64,000 bases of DNA, taken from positions 682,001 through 746,000 of the forward strand of contig CAJYHN010000010.1 in NCBI GenBank assembly GCA_913774665.1, in the 5' to 3' direction. Within the stretch, counting starts at the first letter, position 1; each line of letters starts with the position of its first letter. Below the pieces are notes generated by a model that was given only the letters and a program-made list of their open reading frames with translations, did no database searches and was not told the origin of the DNA. Below are positions 16,116 to 25,746 of this stretch, in pieces. The DNA comes from an uncultured Microbacterium sp. GTDB lineage: Bacteria; Actinomycetota; Actinomycetes; Actinomycetales; Microbacteriaceae. The position numbers and the translations under genes were made by a program.

Positions 16116-17747
16116 ATGACACTGCACATCAGTGGGCGCGGCCGTCTCGGCCTCGTCATCGGCGCCTTCGGCGCCTCGGCCCTCGTTCTGGCAGGGTGCA
16201 CGACCACCACCGGCGGCGGCGCCTCGGACGGCGGCTCGACCGACCCCCTCGTCATCGGCACCACCGACAAGATCACCTCGATCGACCCGGCCGGCTCGTA
16301 CGACAACGGATCGTTCGCCGTGATGACCCAGGTCTATCCCTTCCTCATGACCAGCCAGTACGGCACGTCGGAGGTCACCCCCGACATCGCGGAGTCGGCG
16401 GAATTCACCACCCCGACCGAGTTCACCGTGAAGCTGAAGTCGGGCCTCAAGTTCGCCAATGGCCATGACCTCACCTCGTCCGACGTGAAGTTCTCGTTCG
16501 ACCGCCAGGTCGCGATCAACGACCCGAACGGCCCCGCATCGCTGCTGGGCAACCTCGACAGCGTCGCCGCGCCCGACGACACGACGGTCGTGTTCACCCT
16601 GAAGAACGGCAACGACCAGGTCTGGCCCCAGATCCTCTCGAGCCCCGCCGCGCCGATCGTCGACGAAGAGGTCTTCTCGGCCACCGCGGTCACCTCCGAC
16701 GACGCCATCGTCGAGGGCAAGGCCTTCGCCGGTCAGTACACGATCGACTCGTACAAGCCCAACGAGCTCATCTCGTACAAGCCGTACGCCGACTACATGG
16801 GGTCGCTCCCCAAGGCGGCCAACGGCGGCATCTCCACCAAGTACTACGCCGACTCGTCGAACCTCAAGCTCGATGTCCAGTCGGGTGCGATCGACGTCGC
16901 CTACCGCAGCCTGAGCGCGACCGATGTCGCCGACCTGCAGAAGGACGACGCGGTCAAGGTCGTGGACGGCCCCGGTGGAGAGATCCGCTACATCGTCTTC
17001 AACTTCGACACCATGCCCTACGGCACGAAGACGTCCGACGCCGACCCCGCCAAGGCGCTGGCGATCCGTCAGGCCGCGGCCGATCTCGTCGACCGCCAGG
17101 CCATCGCGACCGACGTCTACAAGGACACCTACTCGCCGCTGTTCTCCTACGTCCCGCAGGGCCTCGCCGGCGCCAACGAAGCGCTCAAGGACATGTACGG
17201 CGACGGCAGCGGCAAGCCCGACGCCGCCAAGGCCAAGGCGACCCTCCAGGCGGCCGGTCTGTCGACCCCCGTCACCCTGAACCTGCAGTACAACGGCGAC
17301 CACTACGGCCCCTCGTCGGGTGACGAGTACGCCGCGGTCAAGGCGCAGCTCGAGAAGGACGGCCTGTTCACGGTCAACCTCGCGCAGACCGAGTGGGTGC
17401 AGTACCAGAAGGACCGCAAGGCTGACGCGTACCCCGCGTACCAGCTCGGCTGGTTCCCCGACTACTCGGATGCCGACAACTACCTCACCCCGTTCTTCAC
17501 GCAGGACAACTTCCTGCTGAACCACTACGACAACGCCGAGGTGCAGAAGCTGCTCGTCGACCAGGCGACGCAGACCGACAAGACCACGCGCGAGTCGGAG
17601 ATCGGCGAGATCCAGAACAAGGTGGCCGCCGACCTGTCGACGCTGCCGCTGCTCCAGGGCAAGCAGGTCGCCATCGTGGGCTCGAGTGTCGAGGGCGCCG
17701 TCCTCGATGGGTCGTTCAAGTTCCGTTACGCACCGCTGCACAAGTAA
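16116..17747 (+). CDS. ABC transporter substrate-binding lipoprotein, family 5
   Basis: This is a 543-aa extracellular binding lipoprotein with a lipobox ending in C28 (ALVLAGC). The mature protein follows the SBP_bac_5 pattern: VIGTTDKITSIDPAGSYDNG near the start, LKSGLKFANGHDLTSSDVKFSFDR, then LADLVDRQAIA-like and YQLGWFPDYSDADNYL motifs. Family members bind peptides, nickel, or oligosaccharides such as cellobiose. A CebR-type operator upstream favours a sugar, while the permease and ATPase pattern alone cannot decide. It leads the operon with two permeases and a fused ATPase; a strong hairpin follows it. Confidence 0.92.
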   Translation: MTLHISGRGRLGLVIGAFGASALVLAGCTTTTGGGASDGGSTDPLVIGTTDKITSIDPAGSYDNGSFAVMTQVYPFLMTSQYGTSEVTPDIAESAEFTTPTEFTVKLKSGLKFANGHDLTSSDVKFSFDRQVAINDPNGPASLLGNLDSVAAPDDTTVVFTLKNGNDQVWPQILSSPAAPIVDEEVFSATAVTSDDAIVEGKAFAGQYTIDSYKPNELISYKPYADYMGSLPKAANGGISTKYYADSSNLKLDVQSGAIDVAYRSLSATDVADLQKDDAVKVVDGPGGEIRYIVFNFDTMPYGTKTSDADPAKALAIRQAAADLVDRQAIATDVYKDTYSPLFSYVPQGLAGANEALKDMYGDGSGKPDAAKAKATLQAAGLSTPVTLNLQYNGDHYGPSSGDEYAAVKAQLEKDGLFTVNLAQTEWVQYQKDRKADAYPAYQLGWFPDYSDADNYLTPFFTQDNFLLNHYDNAEVQKLLVDQATQTDKTTRESEIGEIQNKVAADLSTLPLLQGKQVAIVGSSVEGAVLDGSFKFRYAPLHK

Positions 17748-17756
17748 GACCGAATC

Positions 17757-17839
17757 GGCGCCTCGCGCGATTCCGCTCACCCGACGGCCGGGGGTCACGT
17801 ACCCTCGGTCGTCGGGTGAGAGCCGAGCGATGAGGCGCC
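17757..17839 (+). terminator. Intercistronic stem-loop after the binding-protein gene
   Basis: A long stem with 11 perfect outer pairs (CTCACCCGACG 17776-17786 with 17810-17820) continues inward nine more pairs with two G-T pairs to a 5-nt loop. An additional 8-bp outer repeat GGCGCCTC/GAGGCGCC (17757-17764, 17832-17839) encloses it. Such structures between a binding-protein gene and its permease genes usually act as attenuators or protect the 3' end, giving excess binding protein. Confidence 0.65.
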
Positions 17840-17868
17840 GTTCCCCCTGTGAGTGAGGTCTCTCCCCT

Positions 17869-18942
17869 ATGGTCACTGCCGTCGACGCCGCCGACATCGC
17901 CAAACCCGTCGCCCCCAAGGGGGGAGGACTCTGGCGCTACATCCTGGTCCGCCTCCTGCTGATCATCCCGACGGTCTTCATCCTCGTCACCGTGGTGTTC
18001 GTGCTCATGCGCATCACCGGTGACCCGATCACCGCCGCTCTCGGCGGCCGCCTTCCCCCCGATCAGTTGGCCGCGCGCATCGCGCAGGCCGGATACGACC
18101 GACCGCTGATCGTCCAGTACCTCGAGTACGTCGGCGGCATCCTCCGCGGCGACTTCGGCACCACGCTCACCGACAACCGTCCGGTGATCGAGATCCTGCT
18201 GCAGTACGGATCGGCCACCCTCGAGCTCGCGATCTACGCGCTCTTCGTCGCGCTGCTCATCGGCATCCCGTTCGGTCTGATCGCCGCGTACAAGCGCGAC
18301 CGCTGGCCCGACGCGACCCTGCGCATCGGGGCGATCCTCGGCTACGCGACGCCCATCTTCTTCGTCGGTCTGCTCCTCAAGCTCGTGTTCTCGGTGTGGC
18401 TCAGCGTCCTTCCGGTCGCCGGTCGCGCGAGCACCCGCACCGAACTGAAGTTCGCCTCGATCGAGAACCCCACCGGTATCTACCTTCTCGATGCGATCCG
18501 TCTCGGCGACGGGGCGGCCGCGGGGGACGTCCTGGTGCACGCGATCCTGCCCGGGGTGGCCCTCGGCATCCTGACGGCGGGGATCTTCCTCCGTCTGGTC
18601 CGCACCAACGTCATCGGCACGCTCGGCGCGCAGTACGTCACCTCGGCGCGCTCGCGCGGTGTGGGGGAGTACCGCCTGGTCACCAAGCACGCCTACCGCC
18701 CCGCGCTCATCCCCATCATCACCGTGATCGGCCTGCAGATCGCCCTGCTGCTCTCGGGTGCCGTGCTGACCGAGACCACCTTCGAGTGGAAGGGACTCGG
18801 CTTCATGCTCAGCGAGTACCTCAAGGCCCGCGACTTCGTGGCGGTGCAGGGCATCGTCGTGATCATCGCCGTGCTGGTCGCCTTCACCAACTTCCTCGTC
18901 GACGTCATCGCGGCGATCATCGACCCGCGAGTGAGGTACTGA
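17869..18942 (+). CDS. ABC transporter permease (DppB/OppB type)
   Basis: This is a 357-aa membrane protein with six hydrophobic segments. The first lies at about 25-47 and is followed by the RITGDPITAALGG and DRPLIVQYLEYVGGILRGDFGTT segment seen in DppB/OppB permeases. The EAA-loop region reads YVTSARSRGVGEYRLVTKHAYRPALIP. It forms the pore with the DppC-like permease starting 2 nt after it. It carries a large loop insertion (about 180-230) relative to shorter family members. It is part of the 16116-21714 operon. Confidence 0.93.
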   Translation: MVTAVDAADIAKPVAPKGGGLWRYILVRLLLIIPTVFILVTVVFVLMRITGDPITAALGGRLPPDQLAARIAQAGYDRPLIVQYLEYVGGILRGDFGTTLTDNRPVIEILLQYGSATLELAIYALFVALLIGIPFGLIAAYKRDRWPDATLRIGAILGYATPIFFVGLLLKLVFSVWLSVLPVAGRASTRTELKFASIENPTGIYLLDAIRLGDGAAAGDVLVHAILPGVALGILTAGIFLRLVRTNVIGTLGAQYVTSARSRGVGEYRLVTKHAYRPALIPIITVIGLQIALLLSGAVLTETTFEWKGLGFMLSEYLKARDFVAVQGIVVIIAVLVAFTNFLVDVIAAIIDPRVRY

Positions 18943-18943
18943 G

Positions 18944-20026
18944 ATGTCGGATGCCGTGACCCCCGCCCTCTCCGACGACAGCGTGACGGCGCGCAAGGTG
19001 CCGCTTCGCGACCGCCTGCCCGTGATCTCGCACCTGCGACGCAGCGTCGGCCTGCAGCGCACCATGCTGGTGCTCGGCCTCGTGATCACCACGGTGTTCC
19101 TGTTGACGGCCCTGTTCGCCCCACTCCTCGCGCCCTACGGGTTCGCGCAGCAAGAGGCCGACGGCGTCAAGTTCGGAACGCAGCAGGCGCCCAGCGCGAT
19201 GAACCTGCTCGGCACCACCGTCGGCGGCTACGACGTGCTGTCGCGCGTGATCTGGGGAGCGCAGACCGCGCTGCTCGTGATCCTCTGCGCGATCGCGTTC
19301 TCGATCTTCCTGGGCATCTTCCTGGGGCTGGTCGGCGGGTACTTCGGCGGCTGGCTCGACCGGATCCTCGTGGTGCTGTGCGACGCGATCTACGCCTTCC
19401 CGTCGCTGCTGCTCGCGATCGTGATGTCGATCGCGATCACCCGCGGCCAGTCCACGCTGTGGGGCGGCATCCTCGCCACCGCGATCTCGATCACCGTGGT
19501 GTTCGTGCCGCAGTACTTCCGCGTCATCCGCGCCGAGGTCGTGCGGGTGAAGGCCGAGCCCTTCGTCGAGTCGGCGCGCGTGATCGGGGTGCCCACCGCG
19601 CGCATCCTGTTGCGTCACGTGCTGCGCAACTCGACGCGCTCGCTGCCGGTCGTGGTCACGCTGAACGCCTCCGAGGCGCTGCTGACCCTGGCGGGCCTCG
19701 GCTTCCTCGGTTTCGGCATCGAGGCCACCGCCGCCGCCGAGTGGGGGTACGACCTCAACCGCTCGGTGAGCGACGTCACCAGTGGCATCTGGTGGACGGC
19801 GATCCCGCCGGGCGTCGCGATCGTGCTGGCGGTGCTCGGTATCACCCTCGTCGGCGAGAGCCTCAACGACCTGAGCGACCCGCGTCTGCGCACGCGCCGT
19901 CGCGCGGGTCGCGCGCCCGCTCCCGTCACCGCGGTCGATCCGTCGACGTCTCCGGCGGAGGCCTCGGCCACCGCGTCCTCCGCCGGGTCCCCGGCATCCG
20001 CCCCCTCCGACGGGAGCCCCTCATGA
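18944..20026 (+). CDS. ABC transporter permease (DppC/OppC type)
   Basis: This is a 360-aa membrane protein. The cytoplasmic N-terminus (about 1-40) is followed by six hydrophobic segments and the family pattern [25 protein letters not shown] near 85-110, where DppC proteins have GTDxxGRD. The EAA motif reads [23 protein letters not shown]. The last about 40 residues are an Ala/Pro/Ser-rich tail, longer than usual. It begins 2 nt after the DppB-like gene, and its stop overlaps the ATPase start as ATGA. Confidence 0.93.
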   Translation: MSDAVTPALSDDSVTARKVPLRDRLPVISHLRRSVGLQRTMLVLGLVITTVFLLTALFAPLLAPYGFAQQEADGVKFGTQQAPSAMNLLGTTVGGYDVLSRVIWGAQTALLVILCAIAFSIFLGIFLGLVGGYFGGWLDRILVVLCDAIYAFPSLLLAIVMSIAITRGQSTLWGGILATAISITVVFVPQYFRVIRAEVVRVKAEPFVESARVIGVPTARILLRHVLRNSTRSLPVVVTLNASEALLTLAGLGFLGFGIEATAAAEWGYDLNRSVSDVTSGIWWTAIPPGVAIVLAVLGITLVGESLNDLSDPRLRTRRRAGRAPAPVTAVDPSTSPAEASATASSAGSPASAPSDGSPS

Positions 20027-21714
20027 CCGGCACCGCTGAATCCGTCGCACGGATCGACGACCTGCGCGTCACCTTCGCCACCGACGGTGAGCCGGTCGCC
20101 GCCATCAAGGGCATCTCGCTCGAGGCCCACGCCGGCGAGGTGCTCGCGATCGTCGGCGAGTCGGGCTCGGGCAAGACCGTCACCGCCAACACCCTGCTGG
20201 GGCTGCTGCCCGAGACGGCGACGCTGTCGGGCGCGGTCATCGTGCGCGGGCGCGAGGGCGACCAGACGGACATCGTGCACGCCACCCGCGCCCAGCTGCG
20301 CGAGATGCGCGGGCGCGATGCGGCGATGGTGTTCCAGGAGCCGTCGACCGCCCTCAACCCCGTGTACACGGTCGGGTGGCAGATCGCCGAGGGCCTGCGC
20401 GCGCACGAGAAGCTGTCGCGGGCGGAGGCGAAGACCAGGGCCGTCGACATCCTGCGCCGGGTCGGCATCCCCGACCCCGAGAAGCGCGTCGACGACTACC
20501 CGCACCAGTTCTCGGGCGGGCAGAAGCAGCGCGTGGTCATCGCGATGGCCCTCGTGCTGAACGCCGGCCTGATCATCGCGGACGAGCCGACCACGGCTCT
20601 CGACGTCACGGTGCAGGCCGAGATCCTCGACCTGCTGCGCACCTGCCGCGACGAGTTCGGGGCCACGATCGTGCTCATCACGCACAACATGGGCGTCGTC
20701 GCCGACCTCGCCGATCGCGTGATCGTGATGTATCGCGGCGACATCGTCGAGCAGGCGCCCGTGCGCGAGCTGTTCGCGGCGCCCCGCGAGGAGTACACGC
20801 GCGAACTGCTGGCGGCCGTGCCGCACGTGGGTCGGGGCAAGAGCTCGCGGCAGTCGCTCGCCGATGCGGCACCGACCTCGCCTCCGGCGGGGAGCCTCGT
20901 CGTGGCCGACAAGGTCGAGATCGGGTACCCGGGTCGCTTCGGGTCGCCGGGGGTCGTCGCCGTGAAGGGTGTGGACTTCTGGATCGGGCCGGGTGAAGTG
21001 CTCGGCCTGGTGGGGGAGTCCGGCTCGGGCAAGACCACGATCGGTCGCGCGATGGTCGGACTCACTTCGGTCGTGGGCGGGTCGCTGAAGGTGCTCGGCA
21101 CCGAGATGCACGGCGCCAAGCCGCGCAGCCTGGCCAAGACGCGCCCCGACATCGGGTTCGTCTTCCAGGATCCCGCGACGAGCTTCAACCCGCTGTTGAC
21201 GATCGCGGAGTGCATCGCCGAGCCGCTCGTGGTCCATCGCCGTGTCTCGGGAGCCGGCGCCGCTCGCCAGCGCGTGAACGAGCTGCTGGATGCCGTGCAA
21301 CTGCCGACCGCGTTCGGCGATCGCTACCCGCACGAGCTGTCGGGCGGTCAGCGCCAGCGCGCCTCGCTCGCTCGCGCCCTCGCCCTCGACCCGAAGCTGC
21401 TCATCGCCGACGAGCCGACCTCGGCGCTCGACGTGTCGGTGCAGGCGCGCGTGCTGCAGTTGTTCGCGCAGTTGCAGGCCGAGTTCGGCTTCGCGTGCCT
21501 GTTCATCAGCCACGACCTCGCCGTCGTCGACGAGGTGGCCGACCGCGTGGTCGTGCTGCAGCAGGGCGTGATCCGCGAGCAGGGCACGACAGTCCAGGTG
21601 CTCACCGAGCCGCGCGACGATTACACCAAGCGCCTGCTGGTGTCGCTGCCCGTGCCCGACCCCGTCGAGCAGGAGAACCGCCGCGAGCTGTGGCGCGCGA
21701 CCCGCGGGGCCTGA
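20023..21714 (+). CDS. Fused double ABC ATPase (DppD-DppF type)
   Basis: This is a 563-aa cytoplasmic protein with two ABC domains in tandem. Domain 1 (about 10-265) has Walker A GESGSGKT (45-52), FSGGQKQR and Walker [13 protein letters not shown]. Domain 2 (about 295-550) has Walker [10 protein letters not shown] (near 331), [20 protein letters not shown] and a final oligopeptide-type tail. It replaces the separate DppD and DppF subunits of enterobacterial systems. ATG 20023 overlaps the permease stop by 4 nt; the longer frame upstream is a shadow of the permease gene. It energises the importer. Confidence 0.94.
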   Translation: MTGTAESVARIDDLRVTFATDGEPVAAIKGISLEAHAGEVLAIVGESGSGKTVTANTLLGLLPETATLSGAVIVRGREGDQTDIVHATRAQLREMRGRDAAMVFQEPSTALNPVYTVGWQIAEGLRAHEKLSRAEAKTRAVDILRRVGIPDPEKRVDDYPHQFSGGQKQRVVIAMALVLNAGLIIADEPTTALDVTVQAEILDLLRTCRDEFGATIVLITHNMGVVADLADRVIVMYRGDIVEQAPVRELFAAPREEYTRELLAAVPHVGRGKSSRQSLADAAPTSPPAGSLVVADKVEIGYPGRFGSPGVVAVKGVDFWIGPGEVLGLVGESGSGKTTIGRAMVGLTSVVGGSLKVLGTEMHGAKPRSLAKTRPDIGFVFQDPATSFNPLLTIAECIAEPLVVHRRVSGAGAARQRVNELLDAVQLPTAFGDRYPHELSGGQRQRASLARALALDPKLLIADEPTSALDVSVQARVLQLFAQLQAEFGFACLFISHDLAVVDEVADRVVVLQQGVIREQGTTVQVLTEPRDDYTKRLLVSLPVPDPVEQENRRELWRATRGA

Positions 21715-21786
21715 CGCCGCTTTTCGGGCCCTCACGCGCGCACCGTGGGGGCCCGATTCGTTTGCGCGTGCGAGAGGCGTGCCCCC

Positions 21787-21922
21787 GGGGTCACCGGCCG
21801 AAGCGGCGCGGCCGTCGCGTGGGGTCCGAGATGCGCGGGGTCACCGGCCGAAGCGGCCCGGCCGCCGCGTGGGGTCCATGATTCGCGGGGTCACCGGCCG
21901 CCGCATGGGGTCCGTGATGCGC
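21787..21922. repeat. 50-bp tandem repeat, 2 full copies plus a shortened third
   Basis: The segment GGGGTCACCGGCCG begins at 21787, 21837 and 21887, giving an exact 50-bp period. Each unit then has a GC-rich middle (AAGCGGC-CGGCCG-CGCGT) and ends GGGGTCC-(A/T)GATGCGC or close to it. The third unit lacks about 14-18 bp of the middle. The array lies in the 308-bp gap between the convergent ABC ATPase gene and the membrane protein gene at 22023. No gene was seen in it. Confidence 0.8.
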
Positions 21923-22022
21923 AATGTCAGTGATTCGCGCATTGTCAGGGCGGTTCGCGGGATGCCGACTGAGGTTGTGCGGATCGCGGAGGTTGTGCCG
22001 CGAGGCCCCGAGCCTCTCCCGC

Positions 22023-23099
22023 TCACCGCGTGAAGAACGAGAAGACGCACCACGCGCCGAACGCCGCGAGGGCGACGAAGGTCCACATCGGAAAGCCGCG
22101 CTTCAGTCGCCGCCCCTCGCGAGCCACGCCGGCGGGCGGCGGGGTGAGCAGGGGAGCGGTCGCCCTTCCGGCTGACGCGGGCCCCGCTGACGAACTCGTG
22201 AGCCGCTCGTCGCGCCAGCGCGCCCACTGCGCGAGCTTGTCGTCGATCGCGTCGACGGTGGCGAACAACCACCGCCAGGTCGCGGGGTCGAGGGTCGACA
22301 GGTCGCGTTTGGCATACAAGAACAGCCAGTCGTCGACGATCTCGACATCGAGCGCCGCGGCGTTGTCGACGAACCGGGCCATCACGTCGGGGGTGAAGAG
22401 GTACAGGGCATCGCGCTCGTACCCCTCGGGGCAGTACAGCGAGAAGTGCGTATCGAAGTCGCCCTCAAGGCTCAGCCGCTGGTCGCGACCGAGCGTGATG
22501 GGCAGGTTCGAGCCGCCGAACAGACCGTTGTTGCCCACGGCATCCAGAACGATATGGGGAAGCGGGGTGTCGAGCCGCAATGCGACGTAGCCCCAGCGGT
22601 GCGTCTGCTTGCTCTTGCCCGACCCGGTCTCGTACGTGTAATTGGCCACCTCGAGCGAGCGGGGCCGCTCGCGCCGCAGGACGTCGTGCAGCTCCTGGTT
22701 GCGACCGAGATCGAAGATCATGCCCGGGCGGCGGGGATTCGAGAACCCCGGATGCCATGTCATCCCGTTCGCGCTGGCGAAGAGACTCAGCCGGTAACGG
22801 CGTGCCGCGGCCCCGCCGAGCCCGCGGAAGAGCGCCCACGCCAGGAACCCGACGATGGCGACGAGGAGGAGGAGGGGGAGGAGGACGATGACATTCCCGC
22901 TGCCGCGCGTGAAGGCGGTCGAGACGATCGCCGCGAGGGTCGGGACGAGGATCAGCGCGCCCACGATGCCCACGAACGCGAACACGATGATCGTGAACGC
23001 GCGGCTCTGCAGCATCCCCTTCTCGCGCAGCGCCTTGGTGAAGGCGCGCACCTTCGCGCGGTCGATCGGCTGGGTCAGGGCGGTGGTGTCGACGGTCAT
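22023..23099 (-). CDS. Hypothetical membrane protein, paralogue of its neighbour
   Basis: This is a 358-aa protein with two N-terminal membrane segments (about 33-57 and 68-90), a soluble domain of about 230 residues, and a C-terminal membrane segment (about 338-356). The soluble domain has ANGMTWHPG, an ETGSGKSKQTHRWGYVALRL block, LPHIVLDAVGN, LFTPDVMARFVDN and DDWLFLYAKRDLSTLDP. The same blocks occur in the next gene and, weaker, in the protein at 4688. No enzyme motif is evident. It begins 2 nt after the upstream paralogue, a tandem duplication in one operon. The GSGKS string is not in a Walker context. Confidence 0.8.
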   Translation of the reverse strand: MTVDTTALTQPIDRAKVRAFTKALREKGMLQSRAFTIIVFAFVGIVGALILVPTLAAIVSTAFTRGSGNVIVLLPLLLLVAIVGFLAWALFRGLGGAAARRYRLSLFASANGMTWHPGFSNPRRPGMIFDLGRNQELHDVLRRERPRSLEVANYTYETGSGKSKQTHRWGYVALRLDTPLPHIVLDAVGNNGLFGGSNLPITLGRDQRLSLEGDFDTHFSLYCPEGYERDALYLFTPDVMARFVDNAAALDVEIVDDWLFLYAKRDLSTLDPATWRWLFATVDAIDDKLAQWARWRDERLTSSSAGPASAGRATAPLLTPPPAGVAREGRRLKRGFPMWTFVALAAFGAWCVFSFFTR

Positions 23100-23101
23100 G
23101 G

Positions 23102-24277
23102 TCACTGTCCCAAGAAGATGAGGAATCCGACGGCGAAGAGGACGACCGGAACGACGACGAGGGCCCCCGCGACGACGAGCAGGGTGATGAGCCAGGCGTT
23201 GCTGCGTTTCAGACGCCGACCGGGAGGGGCGACCCCCACGGGTGCGGGGGTGAACGTCATCGGCAGGGCCGCACCTCCTGGCGCCGCACCTGCCGGCACC
23301 GCACCTGCCGGCACCGCGCCATCCGGCGCTGCAGCGAGAGGGACCGGACTGTTCGCGGGAGCCGTCTGCCGCAGCCTGTCGTCGCGCCACCGCCCCCACT
23401 GGTCGAGCTTGTCGAGCAGCGCCGAGACGACCGCGAACGCCCACGCCCACCGGGCGGGATCGAGGGTCGAGAGCTCGTCGGGGGAGTAGAGGAACATCCA
23501 GTCGTCGACGATCTCGACCTCGAGAGCCGAGGCGTTGTCGATGAAACGTGCCATGACGTCGGGGGTGAAGAGGTACAGCGCGTCGCGCTCGTAGCCCGGG
23601 GGGCACGACAGGTGGAAGTACCGGTCGAAGTCCCCCTCGAGGCTCAGCCGCTGCCCGCGCTGCCACAGGCCGAGCTTCACGCCATTGCCCACGGCATCCA
23701 GCACGATGTGCGGAAGGGGAACGTCGAGGCGGATCGCGATGTAGCCCCAGCGCGAGGTCTGCGTGTTCTTGCCGTTGCTCGTCGTGTACGAGTAGTTGCC
23801 GATCTCGACGAACCGCGGCTCGCGCCCGCGCAGGATGTCGTAGCCCGTGCGGTCGCCGCCGACGCCGAACAGCACGCCCGGCAGCGGGGGAGAGGGAACC
23901 GCGGGCACGTACTCCATGCCGACATCGCGGCTGAACCCCGCGAGCCGCCAGCGGCGGTCTTCCTGCGTTCGCTGGGTCCGCTGGCCGAGGAACCACGCCA
24001 GCGCCAGCCCTCCGACACCCAGCAGGATCGGAAAGAGGAACAGGATGCCGAGGATGAACGATCCTTCGCGCAGCACCGGTGCCAGCACGACCGCCGCGAC
24101 GATGATGACGACACCGATTCCGCCGATGAGCGCGAACGCGACGGCGAAGGCGGCGACGGCCGCACCCGTGCCCGGGAGCCGGCCCGTCTTGCGCAGATCG
24201 GCGGTGAACGCCTTCGCGGCCCGGGGGTCGGGCGGCGTCAGCAACGCTCGTGCGTCGAATGGTCTGATCCCTGCCAT
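23102..24277 (-). CDS. Hypothetical membrane protein, first of the paralogous pair
   Basis: This is a 391-aa protein with two N-terminal membrane segments (about 38-63 and 73-96), a soluble domain with RWGYIAIRLDVPLPHIVLDAVGN, YERDALYLFTPDVMARFIDN and DDWMFLYSPDELSTLDP, then an Ala/Pro/Gly linker with a short repeat (GAVPAGAVPAGAAP) and a C-terminal membrane segment (about 363-388). The soluble domain is clearly homologous to the next gene, which lacks the Ala-Pro repeats. It is divergent from the rpsF operon with 190 bp between. Function is unknown; a membrane-linked structural or sensing role is a guess. Confidence 0.8.
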   Translation of the reverse strand: MAGIRPFDARALLTPPDPRAAKAFTADLRKTGRLPGTGAAVAAFAVAFALIGGIGVVIIVAAVVLAPVLREGSFILGILFLFPILLGVGGLALAWFLGQRTQRTQEDRRWRLAGFSRDVGMEYVPAVPSPPLPGVLFGVGGDRTGYDILRGREPRFVEIGNYSYTTSNGKNTQTSRWGYIAIRLDVPLPHIVLDAVGNGVKLGLWQRGQRLSLEGDFDRYFHLSCPPGYERDALYLFTPDVMARFIDNASALEVEIVDDWMFLYSPDELSTLDPARWAWAFAVVSALLDKLDQWGRWRDDRLRQTAPANSPVPLAAAPDGAVPAGAVPAGAAPGGAALPMTFTPAPVGVAPPGRRLKRSNAWLITLLVVAGALVVVPVVLFAVGFLIFLGQ

Positions 24278-24324
24278 GCGGCCCCCCGCCGTCGTCTGAT
24301 CACGTCCACGCTACCGATGTCCGA

Positions 24325-24354
24325 TTCCCTGAGGCGATCGGCATCCGTTAGACT
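24325..24354 (+). promoter_or_regulatory. Promoter of the rpsF operon
   Basis: The -10 box TAGACT is at 24349-24354, with a weak -35 (TTCCCT, 24325-24330) 18 bp upstream. The predicted leader is about 105 nt before the GTG of rpsF. It is GC-rich and could fold, so S6:S18 feedback as known in other bacteria is possible, but I could not identify the motif with confidence. Confidence 0.55.
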
Positions 24355-24467
24355 ACGAAGGTTGTCCGGCGACGCCCATGCGCGTGTGAGCCCGTGACGA
24401 CGTGCAACACACCCTCCTGCTGCCGGGAAATGCCCGTCAGCCGTTCTAGTCCGAAGGAGGTGGGTTA

Positions 24468-24860
24468 GTGACGCACCAGTACGAACTCATGGTCATCTTC
24501 GATCCCGAGATCGACGAGCGCCAGGTCGCTCCGAAGCTCGACGGATTCCTCAAGGTCATCACGGCCGATGGAGGAACCATCGACAAGATCGACATCTGGG
24601 GCCGCCGTCGTCTCGCCTACGAGATCCGCAAGAAGAACGAGGGCATCTACGCCGTCGTCAACTTCGTCGCGACCAGCGAGGCCACGAACGAGCTCGACCG
24701 TCAGCTCAAGCTGAACGAGCAGATCATGCGCACCAAGGTCCTGCGCGCCGAAGAAGCGATCGCCCAGGTCGCCGCCGAGGCCAAGCGCTCCGAGGAGAAG
24801 GCCGCCCGCAAGGCCGCCGCTCCCCGCAAGGTCGAGTCCGCCGAGAAGGCTGCGAAGTAA
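24468..24860 (+). CDS. rpsF: 30S ribosomal protein bS6
   Basis: This is a 130-aa ribosomal protein of the small subunit platform, where it pairs with bS18. The core (1-95) has [16 protein letters not shown], the [26 protein letters not shown] block and [17 protein letters not shown]-like end. A C-terminal Ala/Lys-rich tail of about 30 residues extends past the usual 95-100 aa, as in other Actinobacteria. The start is GTG 24468 after AGGAGGTGG. It is the first gene of rpsF-ssb-rpsR-rplI. Confidence 0.98.
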   Translation: MTHQYELMVIFDPEIDERQVAPKLDGFLKVITADGGTIDKIDIWGRRRLAYEIRKKNEGIYAVVNFVATSEATNELDRQLKLNEQIMRTKVLRAEEAIAQVAAEAKRSEEKAARKAAAPRKVESAEKAAK

Positions 24861-24865
24861 CGACG

Positions 24866-25384
24866 ATGGCCGGCGAAACCGTCATCACCGTCGTGGGTAA
24901 CCTCACGGCCGACCCCGAGCTGCGGTACACGCAGAACGGGCTCCCGGTCGCGAACTTCACCATCGCGTCGACCCCCCGCACGTTCGACCGTCAGGCGAAC
25001 GAGTGGAAGGACGGCGAGGCGCTCTTCCTGCGCGCCTCGGTGTGGCGCGAATTCGCCGAGCACGTCGCCGGTTCGCTGACGAAGGGCAGCCGTGTCATCG
25101 CGACCGGTCGCCTCAAGCAGCGTTCGTACCAGGACCGCGAGGGAAACAACCGCACCTCCATCGAACTCGAAGTCGATGAGATCGGTCCCTCCCTCCGCTA
25201 CGCGACCGCCCAGGTCACCCGTGCCGCAGGTGGCGGTAACGGTGGCGGCGGCGGTCAGCGCGCGCAGGTGCAGCAGTCGAACGACGAGCCGTGGTCGACC
25301 CCCGGTTCGAACAACGGCGGCGGCAACAGCGGCGCAGACGCGTGGAGCACTCCTGGTTCCTACGGAGACGACACCCCGTTCTGA
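24866..25384 (+). CDS. ssb: Single-stranded DNA-binding protein
   Basis: This is a 172-aa SSB that protects single-stranded DNA in replication and repair. The OB fold (1-110) has [29 protein letters not shown] and [17 protein letters not shown]. It is followed by a Gly/Asn-rich linker and the acidic tip DDTPF, a variant of DDDIPF, that recruits partner proteins. Its position between rpsF and rpsR is the conserved one, 5 nt after rpsF. It supports dnaB-linked replication about 10 kb downstream. Confidence 0.98.
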   Translation: MAGETVITVVGNLTADPELRYTQNGLPVANFTIASTPRTFDRQANEWKDGEALFLRASVWREFAEHVAGSLTKGSRVIATGRLKQRSYQDREGNNRTSIELEVDEIGPSLRYATAQVTRAAGGGNGGGGGQRAQVQQSNDEPWSTPGSNNGGGNSGADAWSTPGSYGDDTPF

Positions 25385-25424
25385 TCTTCGCCCCGCTCTC
25401 GAGCGAGACGACCCCCTGAAATTC

Positions 25425-25460
25425 CGGATGCCGACACCCGGCTGACCGACTCGGCATCCG
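25425..25460 (+). terminator. Stem-loop between ssb and rpsR
   Basis: A 10-bp perfect inverted repeat, CGGATGCCGA (25425-25434) with TCGGCATCCG (25451-25460), has a 16-nt loop in the 97-nt ssb-rpsR spacer. It has no U-tract. It probably acts in processing or partial attenuation within the operon. The arms are built from the GGATGCC motif that is overrepresented in this window. Confidence 0.5.
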
Positions 25461-25481
25461 AACCACACGAAAGAAGGAAGC

Positions 25482-25736
25482 ATGGCTGGAAAGGCCACTG
25501 GCGACCGCCGCAAGCCGCGGAAGGGTGCGAAGAACGCAGCCCCCGCGAAGGCGATCCGCGTCGGCGTCATCGACTACAAGGACGTCCCCACCCTCCGCAA
25601 GTTCATCTCGGAGCGCGGCAAGATCCGCGCCCGTCGTATCACCGGTGTCTCCGTGCAGGAGCAGCGTCTGATCGCCCGCGCCATCAAGAACGCGCGCGAG
25701 ATGGCTCTTCTGCCCTACGCCGGCGCCGGCCGCTAA
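25482..25736 (+). CDS. rpsR: 30S ribosomal protein bS18
   Basis: This is an 84-aa basic ribosomal protein that binds 16S rRNA together with bS6. Diagnostic segments are [29 protein letters not shown] and [19 protein letters not shown]. The N-terminus ([16 protein letters not shown]) lacks the CxxC zinc-ribbon cysteines found in some bS18 copies, so it is the cysteine-free form. A purine-rich site AAGAAGGAAGC precedes ATG 25482, and rplI follows after 10 nt. Confidence 0.98.
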   Translation: MAGKATGDRRKPRKGAKNAAPAKAIRVGVIDYKDVPTLRKFISERGKIRARRITGVSVQEQRLIARAIKNAREMALLPYAGAGR

Positions 25737-25746
25737 GGAGCACCCG

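Noticed and set aside
16098-19618. Very long minus-strand open frames over the ABC transporter operon
   Set aside because: They mirror the codon structure of the real transporter genes; the sequence is low-complexity and Arg/Asp/His-rich.
22612-22630. Walker A motif GSGKS in the 22023 protein
   Set aside because: It lies in a variable loop (paralogue has TSNGKNT) without other P-loop features.
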